Of a DNA stretch of 64,000 nt, positions 30,619-38,639 are shown one piece after another; position 1 is the first letter of the stretch; every line of letters starts with the position of its first letter. The notes below the pieces were generated by a model. That model ran no database searches, had not been told where the DNA came from, and worked only from the letters and a program-made list of their open reading frames with translations. The stretch is from Woeseiaceae bacterium (GTDB taxonomy: Bacteria > Pseudomonadota > Gammaproteobacteria > Steroidobacterales > Woeseiaceae). Position numbers and translations under genes: made by a program. The DNA lies in the NCBI GenBank assembly GCA_030065985.1, contig JASJCM010000015.1, forward strand, positions 1 through 64,000, read 5' to 3'.

Positions 30619-31472
30619 ATTTGATACTGCAGGCGAAACTGCCGAGGCGTCTGGCCCGACTGTTTCTTGAAGGCCTTCGTGAAAGCGAGGTCCGATTCGT
30701 AACCGACGCGTTGCCCAATTTCGTAAACGGGCAGCGAAGTGTCGCGCAGCAGCTGCCTGGCTCGCTGCATGCGCAGCGAGGTCAGGTACTGAAACACAGT
30801 TTCCCCGACAAGCGCTTTGAATCGCTTGGCGAATGCCGCCCGCGACAAACCCACTTCTTGAGCGAGATCCTGAATCGTCCAGCTTCGTTCCGGATGCTCA
30901 TGGAGGAACTGCAACGCCCTGGAAACAGACTTATCGTTCAGTGCCAGGAGAAACGGGCTGCCCGCCTCGCGACAGAAATTGATGCGAATGAGTTCGATAA
31001 GCACGATTTCGGTCAGCTTGTTGACGATAAGCTCGGAACCCGGCCCGCTTGCCATGTACTCGGCACTGAGTTGGTCAAATGTCCCTTTAAGGAACGGATG
31101 CCGATCGAGCTCCTCGCTGCGAACAATCGTAAGATCCGGCATCACGCTCAGCAGTGGCGTTGGTATATCGGCGAGGAAGTCACAGTATCCGCAGAGAAGC
31201 AGGGTGCGAACGCCTCTTCCCTGGCTATCTCGACCCGGCGGCTCACTGCTCAGCACGTGCTCAGTTTGCGGGCCAAGAAAGATAAGGTCCCCAGGACCCA
31301 GGTATTCGGTCTCGCCGTGAACGGTCGCCCAGCACTCGCCACGTCGGATCATGTGAAACCCGGCGCTCGGGGACGCTTCAAAGGTCTGCGTCCAGGGCGG
31401 GTCGAGCATGTCGCAGAAATACACGCTGCCCTGGACCCGCATGGCGCGGAGAATGTCACTCAATACTTCCAT
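30615..31472 (-). CDS. AraC-family transcriptional regulator with N-terminal cupin
   Basis: A 285-residue regulator. The N-terminal half is a cupin-6 type ligand domain (VHGETEYLGPGDLIFLGPQTEHVL), and the C-terminal 100 residues carry both AraC HTH motifs: DLAQEVGLSRAAFAKRFKALVG and IGQRVGYESDLAFTKAFKKQSGQTPRQFR. The target operon is not clear; it is divergent from the glutaredoxin gene across 112 bases of AT-rich DNA, which is a possible target. The 3 prime end overlaps the DUF5996 gene end. The ATG at 31472 gives the normal family length. Confidence 0.92.
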   Translation of the reverse strand: MEVLSDILRAMRVQGSVYFCDMLDPPWTQTFEASPSAGFHMIRRGECWATVHGETEYLGPGDLIFLGPQTEHVLSSEPPGRDSQGRGVRTLLLCGYCDFLADIPTPLLSVMPDLTIVRSEELDRHPFLKGTFDQLSAEYMASGPGSELIVNKLTEIVLIELIRINFCREAGSPFLLALNDKSVSRALQFLHEHPERSWTIQDLAQEVGLSRAAFAKRFKALVGETVFQYLTSLRMQRARQLLRDTSLPVYEIGQRVGYESDLAFTKAFKKQSGQTPRQFRLQYQI

Positions 31473-31584
31473 TGCGAATTATTGTAGACTATCGATGCAA
31501 TTAATCAATACTATTAGATATAGAACGTATTCTGTGGAAGACTTATCGTATGCCTCAGGTTTGAACAACACCGAGGACGAAACC

Positions 31585-31851
31585 ATGGCCAGAGTAGAGA
31601 TTTACACGAAGGACTACTGCCCGTACTGCAAGCGCGCCAAGCACCTGCTGGAAACCAAGGGCGTCAAGTTCGAGGAATACGACATCACGAACGACGCCGC
31701 GGGTCAGCGCGACATGATCCAGCGTTCCGAGCGCCGCACGGTACCGCAGATCTTCATCGACGGCTTCCACGTTGGTGGCAGCGATGACCTGATCGAAGCT
31801 AACCGCTCAGGACAGCTCGACCAGTTGCTTACCGGAAAGTCGGCAGCATAG
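31585..31851 (+). CDS. grxC: Glutaredoxin 3
   Basis: An 88-residue glutathione-dependent thiol oxidoreductase. The dithiol active site CPYC is at residues 12-15, the glutathione-binding RTVPQIFIDGFHVGGSDDL follows, and the length is typical of GrxC. The ATG at 31585 follows GAGGA; a longer frame upstream is unlikely. It is followed by a good terminator, so it is monocistronic. It lies opposite the Kef operon, which is glutathione-regulated, and this may be meaningful. Confidence 0.95.
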   Translation: MARVEIYTKDYCPYCKRAKHLLETKGVKFEEYDITNDAAGQRDMIQRSERRTVPQIFIDGFHVGGSDDLIEANRSGQLDQLLTGKSAA

Positions 31852-31876
31852 TCCGAATCTGAAACAGCGGAAACAG

Positions 31877-31902
31877 AGGGCCGGCAATCGCCGGCCCTTT
31901 TC
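31877..31902 (+). terminator. Rho-independent terminator of grxC
   Basis: GGGCCGGC / GCCGGCCC (8-base stem, AATC loop) followed by TTTT, about 26 bases after the grxC stop. Confidence 0.9.
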
Positions 31903-31905
31903 GTA

Positions 31906-33834
31906 CTAGTCGTCGTCAGCGGCTTTCGACGTTTCCGCCTCAACATCTTCAGCAGTGGGCGGCACCCAGCCGCGATCAAGTCTTGTCGCAAACGCCGCGG
32001 AATTTCCCTTCATGGCATCGGCGTAGCGGTCCAGGTACTCGCGCGTCCGCCGCACATATTCCTCGTTCTCGTGCGCCGGAATGTCCGGGTCGTAACTCGA
32101 CGCCAAGTCGAACATCTGCTTGCCATCGTTTATTACGAATCCGCGTACTTGACGCTCCGCATCGTAGGGGTGCACGCCCAGCGCCTCGAGCGCCGACCGG
32201 CCGGCTCGTACCGAGCTGTCGAACGTCTCTCGGATGATGTCACGACAGCCGGCACTCCAGAGCTCGTAGACGTGATGGCGGTCCATCGCGCGCGCAACGA
32301 TGTAGACATGCGGGTAGTTTTCGGTGACGTAGTGCACGAGTTCAGTCGCGCTTTCCTTATCATCGATCGCTATGACCAGCATGCGCGCTTCTTCAATGCC
32401 TGCAGCATGCAGCAGGTCCGGTCTCATCGCGTCGCCGAAGAAAACCTTAACTCCATAGGCACGGAGTCGTTCGAGCTGCTCTGACTGGTAGTCGAGTACG
32501 ACGGTCTTGAAGCCTGCCGACAGCAGGATGCGATTGACGATACCGCCAAAGCGCCCGTGTCCGGCTACGATAACCTTGCCCTCTTCGTCAATCTCATCCG
32601 GCTCCCGTTCCTGGGACACGGCGAATCGGCGAACGATCCACTTCTCGTAAACGATGAAGAGAACAGGCGTAAGCAGCATCGACAGAGCGACGACGAGTAG
32701 CAGACGCTCGGCAAGCTCCGGAGCAATCACAGAGCTTGCGACCGAGAAGCTCAACAACACGAAACCGAACTCACCGGCCTGCGCAAGACTCAGCGTGAAC
32801 AGCCAGCGATGGGCGCCTTCGATCCGGAACACGCGACTCAACCCGTACAACACGATCGCTTTCAATGCCATGAGGCCCAGCGTGAGGCCAACGATTTCGC
32901 CCAGGTTGTTGAACAGCAGCTCGAACTCAATTGCCGCGCCCACCGTGATGAAGAAGACGCCGAGCAGCAGGCCCTTGAACGGATCGATGTTGCTCTCCAG
33001 CTCATGGCGATACTCGCTGTTCGCCAGCACGACGCCAGCCAGGAAGGTACCTAGCGCCGGCGACAGGCCGACAACCACCATGAGCAGCGCGATCGCGATG
33101 ACAAGGAGCAGTGCCGTTGCCGTAAACAGCTCGCGCAGGCGGGCGACCGCAATAAAGCGAAAGATCGGGCGCGTCAGGTAACTGCCGGCAATGACGACGA
33201 AAGCGATAGCACCGACAGTAACCAGAGCACGTTGCCAGCCGTTCAGACGGTCGACCAGGCTGATGGACCCATGACCGTCGTCGGCCGCGCCGTGCGCCGC
33301 TGCGGCCATTTCCTGGAGTTCGGGCAGCGCGAGCAACGGCAGGAACGCGAGCATCGGGATGACCGCGATATCCTGGAACAACAGCACCGAGAAGCTCGAC
33401 TGCCCTCCATCACTCTTCATCAGCCCTTTCTCATTGAGCGTCTGCAGAACAATCGCAGTCGATGACAGCGAAAAGACCATGCCGACCGCAAGGGCGATAG
33501 TCCATGGCTGGCCCAGTGCCATCGCAATCGCCATGATCAACGCGGCGGTAATACCGACCTGGAGTCCACCAAGCCCGAGCAGCTTGTCGCGCATCGTCCA
33601 CAGCATGCGCGGCTCGAGCTCGAGGCCTACGAGGAACAGCATCATCACCACGCCGAACTCGGCGAAGTGCTGGATGCTGACGACATCGACATGCAGCAGG
33701 TTGAGAATCGGGCTGATGACGATGCCGGCGATGAGGTAGCCGAGCACCGAGCCCAGGCCCAGTCTCGACGCGATCGGTACGGCTATGACACCGGCGATCA
33801 AGAACAGGAATGCGAGCAGCAGGAAACCGTCCAT
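31906..33834 (-). CDS. Glutathione-regulated potassium:proton antiporter (KefB/KefC type)
   Basis: CPA2-family inner-membrane antiporter of 642 residues, releasing potassium in exchange for protons and acidifying the cytoplasm during electrophile stress. About 12 helices occupy residues 1-395, with FGVVMMLFLVGLELEPRMLW, VFSLSSTAIVLQTLNEKG and VLLFQDIAVIPML, a hallmark of Kef proteins. After that comes a RCK-N/TrkA domain starting GKVIVAGHGRFGGIVNRIL, then an extended hydrophilic tail. It starts 2 bases after the KefF-like gene. I do not choose between KefB and KefC, since the proteins are too alike by eye. Confidence 0.92.
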   Translation of the reverse strand: MDGFLLLAFLFLIAGVIAVPIASRLGLGSVLGYLIAGIVISPILNLLHVDVVSIQHFAEFGVVMMLFLVGLELEPRMLWTMRDKLLGLGGLQVGITAALIMAIAMALGQPWTIALAVGMVFSLSSTAIVLQTLNEKGLMKSDGGQSSFSVLLFQDIAVIPMLAFLPLLALPELQEMAAAAHGAADDGHGSISLVDRLNGWQRALVTVGAIAFVVIAGSYLTRPIFRFIAVARLRELFTATALLLVIAIALLMVVVGLSPALGTFLAGVVLANSEYRHELESNIDPFKGLLLGVFFITVGAAIEFELLFNNLGEIVGLTLGLMALKAIVLYGLSRVFRIEGAHRWLFTLSLAQAGEFGFVLLSFSVASSVIAPELAERLLLVVALSMLLTPVLFIVYEKWIVRRFAVSQEREPDEIDEEGKVIVAGHGRFGGIVNRILLSAGFKTVVLDYQSEQLERLRAYGVKVFFGDAMRPDLLHAAGIEEARMLVIAIDDKESATELVHYVTENYPHVYIVARAMDRHHVYELWSAGCRDIIRETFDSSVRAGRSALEALGVHPYDAERQVRGFVINDGKQMFDLASSYDPDIPAHENEEYVRRTREYLDRYADAMKGNSAAFATRLDRGWVPPTAEDVEAETSKAADDD

Positions 33835-33836
33835 GG

Positions 33837-34445
33837 TCAGCTCTCCTTCCTGATCGGCAACGTGGCGTAGCCAAAGACGTCATTCACACCGCCCGCATTG
33901 AAGTCATAGCGATCGTCGCGAATCGACTTGAGCAAGTCTCTGTAACCCTCTACGTGTGGCTCGACCTCCCCGACTTTCGGTGCTTTAAGGGCCGAATAGA
34001 GCACATAAGGAGGCGCAAAGCGCATCTCGCAAAGATTGGCGGTCTGCTCGAGCGGCCGCAGGAAATCGCGTATCGGGTAGTGCTGGTAGCCGCCGGCGGA
34101 GTAAGCGTCCTCAGGGCCTGCAGCCGTAATCGCGAGGATCATCGTCTTGCCGGCGAGATTGTCGCCGCCCGCACCATAGGCGAAGCCGTGCTCGAGAACG
34201 ATGTCCTGCCACTCCTTGAGAATGGACGGCGTCGAGTACCAGAACATCGGAAACTGGAACAGGATCACGTCATGGTCGAGAAGGCGTTGCTGCTCAACAT
34301 CCACATTGATGTCGAACCGCGGGTAGTCCGCATAAAGATCGACGTAGGTTACGCCGTCGACCTCCAAAGCAGCTCGCGACATCTTGCAGTTGACGTGCGA
34401 GTACTTGTGCCCGGGATGAGCGTAGTAAACGATGAGCTTGGCCAT
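33837..34445 (-). CDS. KefF/KefG-like NAD(P)H oxidoreductase, Kef ancillary subunit
   Basis: A 202-residue flavodoxin-fold quinone reductase that activates Kef channels. The FMN phosphate-loop region reads YYAHPGHKYSHVNCKM, followed by LFQFPMFWYSTPSILKEWQD, AITAAGPEDAYSAGGY and FLRPLEQTANLCEM, all typical of KefF/KefG. It directly precedes the antiporter (gap 2 bases), the classical arrangement in E. coli. It follows the RND pump gene by 23 bases, so it may be expressed with the efflux genes. Confidence 0.93.
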   Translation of the reverse strand: MAKLIVYYAHPGHKYSHVNCKMSRAALEVDGVTYVDLYADYPRFDINVDVEQQRLLDHDVILFQFPMFWYSTPSILKEWQDIVLEHGFAYGAGGDNLAGKTMILAITAAGPEDAYSAGGYQHYPIRDFLRPLEQTANLCEMRFAPPYVLYSALKAPKVGEVEPHVEGYRDLLKSIRDDRYDFNAGGVNDVFGYATLPIRKES

Positions 34446-34468
34446 CAGTCAGCAGATTCCTTGGTCGA

Positions 34469-37400
34469 TCAGGCGCGTGCCGGCAACGCGACGCGGAAAA
34501 ACAGCGTGTAGAGTACCGGCACGACGAGCAGGGTCAGAGCCGTGGCAAACGCCAGCCCGAAGATAATCGTAATGGCCATCGGCATGAACATCGCTGTACC
34601 ACCCCAGAGCAGCGGCGTCATACCGAGCACAGTGGTCGCCGTTGTCAGCAGGATGGGTCGCATGCGCTGCTGGGCAGCGTAAAACACAGCCTCGGCGGGC
34701 GATCTCCCAAACTCGTTTATTTCCATGGCGATCCGATCGAGCAACACGATTGCATTGTTGATGATGATGCCGGATAGCGAGATCAGCCCGAGAATCGTAA
34801 AGAACCCGAATGTAGAGTTCGCAACCAGCAGGCCGAAAGTCACGCCGATGAGCCCAAGTGGGATCGTGGTCAGGATAATGACCGGCTTGCGCATCGAATT
34901 GAATTGTCCGACCAGCAACAACAGGATCAACATGCCAGCAGTGGGCAGCTCGGCGGCAATCGATGCATTGGCGTCACCTGACTCCTCGGTTTCGCCGCCG
35001 ATCTCATACCCGTGATCCCGGGGCCATTGCTGCTGTCTCTCGTCAAGCCATGGCCGCAGCTCACCTGCAACTTTCGCGGCAGTGGCGCTCGGCAGCAGCT
35101 GCACGTTAAGTGACAGCGTCCGCTCCCGGTCTCTTCTCTCGATAACACCGGGCTCGAAATCGAGCACGGCATCAGCAACCTGCTTCAGCGGCACGTTCTG
35201 GCCGGTGCCCTGAGAGAATACAGTGAGGCCTTCCAGCTTGCTGATGTCCTGACGATCAGCCGCAATGGTTCGGAGCGTAACGGGAATGATGTCGTCGCCT
35301 TCACGGTATTGCGTCAGGTCGATGCCGGTCAGGCTGGCCTGAAGTGAGTACGCAACATCTTCGCTCGTGACACCCGCCCGTCTCGCCCGCTCCTGGTCGA
35401 CGCGAATTCTGAGCTTCTTCGTCTGCAGACCCCAGGTGTTCTTGACGCTGGAAACGCCAGGCAGGCTATACAAGTAACCCGTTACCTCATCCGCCATTCG
35501 ATACAGCGTGTCGAAATCAGAGCCGGACAGACGCACGATGATCGGGTAGTCGACGGGTGGACCATTGCCAACGCGTTTGATCTGCGCGGCAAGATCCGGG
35601 TGCTCCGCACGCACGAAGCGTTCGATACCGGCGATTACCTCATCGACTTCTTTACCGTCGAAGGTATTTGCAATAAGGAAGGTATTCGCGGGGTTCGGAT
35701 TCGGTGGGTTGAGCGACAGGATAAAGCGAGGTCCGCCTTCCCCGATGAATGTCAGCCAATTGCGCACCTTTGCATCGTCTCCATCAAAGTACGTCTCATT
35801 CACGAACTCGTCGACGTTGCTAATGACCGCCTGGCTCGTTTCGATCGAAGTGCCGAGTGGCATCTCGAGCTTGGCCGTAAAAATCGGATCCTCGGATGGC
35901 GCAATGAACTCCTGGCGCACCATGCCCATGCCGACAATCGCAAGTGCAAAAAGCACCACGATAAGCGTTAGAAAGCGGTAAGGGTTGTAGACCGCCGACG
36001 TTAGCAGGCCTCGATAAACCCCATACCAACGACCGTCGAAACTCTCATCCTGCGACGCGTGCTTTTTATCAACGCGTAGCGCCATAGTCGTTAGCATGGG
36101 AATAAACGTCATTGCCAGCAGCCATGACAGCAACAGCGTAATGCCGACGACGTAAAAGATGTCCGACGTGTACTCGCCGACAGCCGACTTCGCCATGGCA
36201 ATTGGCATGAACGCGAATGCGGTCGTGAGTGACGAGATGAGCAATGGAGCGCTCAGTTCCTTGCCAGCCTCAACGGCCGCCTCGACCGCGCCCGTGCCGT
36301 GTTCTCGTTTGACGAGTATCGATTCCGTCATGACGATTGCATTGTCGACCAGCAGGCCGAGCGAAATGATCAGTGCCGTCAGCGATATCTGATTAATCGT
36401 GATGTCGAAGAAGCCCATCGCGAAGAACGTCGCGATGATCGTGGTCGGAATCAGTGCCCCCACGACAAGGCCGGTACGGAGACCGAGGAACCCGATCATG
36501 ACGATGATCACGATGCTGATTGCCTGCATCAGGTTATTCGTGAAGTTATCGACGTTGGCCCTGACAAGATCGGCCTGGAACCACACCTTCTCGATGTTCA
36601 CACCCCAGGGATATTGTGCGACCAACTCCGGCATGATCTCGTTGAGACGGTCGCCGAGTTTCAGGATGTCGCCACCCTCGCGCATCGAGATCGCGAGGGC
36701 CAGTGCAGGCTCGCCGTTGACGCGCGCAACACTCCGCGGCGGGTCCTTGTAACCTCGATAGACATCGGCGATGTCCTCGAGATACACCAGCGCACCACCG
36801 GGCAACTGAATGACGCTGCGCTTCAGGTCCTCAATAGACTCATAGTTGCCTGTCGGCTCCAGCGCAATACGCTCGCGGCCGCTGAGCACATCGCCGCCGG
36901 ATGAAACGATATTCGCAGATGCGAGCGTCCCCGCCAGCTGCTGAGGCGACAGGCCGAACTCGGACAGGCGGGCATTGTTGTACTCGACGAAGATGACTTC
37001 CTGCTGCGCGCCATGGATGTCGACCTTGGCAATGTCCGGTTCCTTGAGCAGCACGTCCCGGAGCTCGTCGGCGACCTCCTTGAGTTCGGCGTAACTGAAG
37101 CCGTCTCCGGTGAGCGTGTAGACGCTGCCGAACACGTCGCCGAACTCGTCATTCACAACCGGCACGGTCGCGCCCTGCGGCAGATCGTCTACTGCCTCGA
37201 CCTTGCGGCGAAGATCATCGAAGATCGGCCGCATGACCTTGTAACTCTCTTTGAAGTTGACCGTGATGATCGAGATGCCGGTCCTCGACTCACTCAGGAT
37301 GTTGTCGATCTCCGGCATTTCCTGGGCTTTCTTCTCGATCTTGTCGGTTACCAATTCCTCGACCCGCTGCGGACTCGCGCCGGGGAAGCGCGTAGTAATG

Positions 37401-37537
37401 ACCGCTGTGCGGATCGTGAAGCCGGGATCCTGAGCTTTCGGAATGCCCTGGAAAGCAAATACACCGGCCAGTACGGCGAGCGTGATGATCGTTATGGTGA
37501 TGCGATTCTGGTTGATCGCTGTCCGCGTCAGAGACAT
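34469..37537 (-). CDS. RND-family efflux pump, inner-membrane subunit
   Basis: Trimeric proton-driven pump of 1022 residues, hydrophobe/amphiphile efflux type. The N-terminal helix (MSLTRTAINQNRITITIITLAVLAGVFAF) and first periplasmic loop ARTRFPGASP-like segment are conserved. The TM4 motif reads LGLLVDNAIVMTESIL, keeping the first aspartate but with N at the second relay position, and the TM10 segment reads LSGIIINNAIVLLDRI instead of the lysine-containing AcrB form; this combination occurs in other RND branches. It starts 10 bases after the adaptor gene and precedes the kef pair. The substrate cannot be read; electrophile or drug export is inferred from context. Confidence 0.93.
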   Translation of the reverse strand: MSLTRTAINQNRITITIITLAVLAGVFAFQGIPKAQDPGFTIRTAVITTRFPGASPQRVEELVTDKIEKKAQEMPEIDNILSESRTGISIITVNFKESYKVMRPIFDDLRRKVEAVDDLPQGATVPVVNDEFGDVFGSVYTLTGDGFSYAELKEVADELRDVLLKEPDIAKVDIHGAQQEVIFVEYNNARLSEFGLSPQQLAGTLASANIVSSGGDVLSGRERIALEPTGNYESIEDLKRSVIQLPGGALVYLEDIADVYRGYKDPPRSVARVNGEPALALAISMREGGDILKLGDRLNEIMPELVAQYPWGVNIEKVWFQADLVRANVDNFTNNLMQAISIVIIVMIGFLGLRTGLVVGALIPTTIIATFFAMGFFDITINQISLTALIISLGLLVDNAIVMTESILVKREHGTGAVEAAVEAGKELSAPLLISSLTTAFAFMPIAMAKSAVGEYTSDIFYVVGITLLLSWLLAMTFIPMLTTMALRVDKKHASQDESFDGRWYGVYRGLLTSAVYNPYRFLTLIVVLFALAIVGMGMVRQEFIAPSEDPIFTAKLEMPLGTSIETSQAVISNVDEFVNETYFDGDDAKVRNWLTFIGEGGPRFILSLNPPNPNPANTFLIANTFDGKEVDEVIAGIERFVRAEHPDLAAQIKRVGNGPPVDYPIIVRLSGSDFDTLYRMADEVTGYLYSLPGVSSVKNTWGLQTKKLRIRVDQERARRAGVTSEDVAYSLQASLTGIDLTQYREGDDIIPVTLRTIAADRQDISKLEGLTVFSQGTGQNVPLKQVADAVLDFEPGVIERRDRERTLSLNVQLLPSATAAKVAGELRPWLDERQQQWPRDHGYEIGGETEESGDANASIAAELPTAGMLILLLLVGQFNSMRKPVIILTTIPLGLIGVTFGLLVANSTFGFFTILGLISLSGIIINNAIVLLDRIAMEINEFGRSPAEAVFYAAQQRMRPILLTTATTVLGMTPLLWGGTAMFMPMAITIIFGLAFATALTLLVVPVLYTLFFRVALPARA

Positions 37538-37547
37538 GACTGTACTG

Positions 37548-38639
37548 CTACTGCTGGACCAGCACGCGCTGGCCGTCGCGGATCACGGAGACGCCCGCGG
37601 TGACCACGTCGTCTCCAGGGGCCAGCCCGCCAATTACCTCAACGCCATCCTGGATCAGTTCGCCGAGTTCCACGTCTCTTCGCGTGACAACGGCTTCTCC
37701 GCTTTCCTCGGCCGGCTCCACTATGAAGACGTAAACACCGTCAGGGTCATTGACGACAGCGGACAGCGGCAGGACGAACGTGTCTCCCACTGCGGAAGTA
37801 CCGAACTGAAAGGTCACGTCGGCGGCCAGGCCCGAACGCAGCGACGGATGATCTTCGTTGACGCGCACGACGACGGGAAAGACAGCCGCACTGCCGGCCG
37901 TCGATATCTCGGTAATCTCGCCAGTAAAACGCACGCCGTCGATTGCACCGAAGGTGATTGTCGCCGGTGTTTCCTGGTCGACGTTAGCGATCAGGCTTTC
38001 GGGCACGCCGAGTTCAACCTCGTATTCGGTGCCGCAACTGACGACGCCGATCTGTTGCCCTGCGGCCACGTTTTCGTTCACCTCGACGTCTACCGACGCT
38101 ATCGAGCAGTCCTCAGCGGCTGTAAGGCGTGTGTACGACACATTCAGACGAGCGATCTCAAGCGCCTTTGTTGCCGCGCGTACCTGTGCAGCCGCAGCCT
38201 CTGCCGCAGCGCGCGTCGCGTCGAGCTCATTCCGAGAGGCGTTGTCATTCGCATAAAGTCCTTTAGTCCGCTCGTACGTTGACTCGGCATTTCGTTCACC
38301 CGCCTGGGCCTCAACAAGGCTGGCCTGGGCCTGCTCGACCTGCAGAGAAAAACTGTCTGAATCGAGCTGCGCGATAAGGTCTCCGCGGTTCAATTGCTGG
38401 CCGATCTGGACGGGTACATTGGTTACAGTGCCTGCCACCTTGAAGCTCAGTCGCGACTCACGAATCGACTTGAGACTGCCGCTGAAGGTCCTGTCCCGTC
38501 CGTCCACGTTGTCGGCAATCGTCAGGAATCGAACCGGCCGCAACAATTCCTCTTCCGTATCCGGCCCCACATCACAGGCCACCAAAGCCATGGCGATCGT
38601 CAGGCAGGCAATCCCGCAGAGTATGGGTGAATGAGTCAT
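37548..38639 (-). CDS. RND efflux periplasmic adaptor lipoprotein
   Basis: Membrane-fusion protein joining the RND pump to the outer-membrane channel. The 363 residues start with a lipobox (IAMALVACD), then a lipoyl half (LSFKVAGTVTNVPVQIGQQLNRGDLIAQLDS), an alanine-rich helical hairpin (about 100-165), the second lipoyl half, a beta-barrel and a membrane-proximal end (ELIQDGVEVIGGLAPGDDVVTAG). The ATG at 38639 overlaps the TolC-like stop by four bases. All three components of a tripartite system are therefore adjacent and coupled. Confidence 0.94.
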   Translation of the reverse strand: MTHSPILCGIACLTIAMALVACDVGPDTEEELLRPVRFLTIADNVDGRDRTFSGSLKSIRESRLSFKVAGTVTNVPVQIGQQLNRGDLIAQLDSDSFSLQVEQAQASLVEAQAGERNAESTYERTKGLYANDNASRNELDATRAAAEAAAAQVRAATKALEIARLNVSYTRLTAAEDCSIASVDVEVNENVAAGQQIGVVSCGTEYEVELGVPESLIANVDQETPATITFGAIDGVRFTGEITEISTAGSAAVFPVVVRVNEDHPSLRSGLAADVTFQFGTSAVGDTFVLPLSAVVNDPDGVYVFIVEPAEESGEAVVTRRDVELGELIQDGVEVIGGLAPGDDVVTAGVSVIRDGQRVLVQQ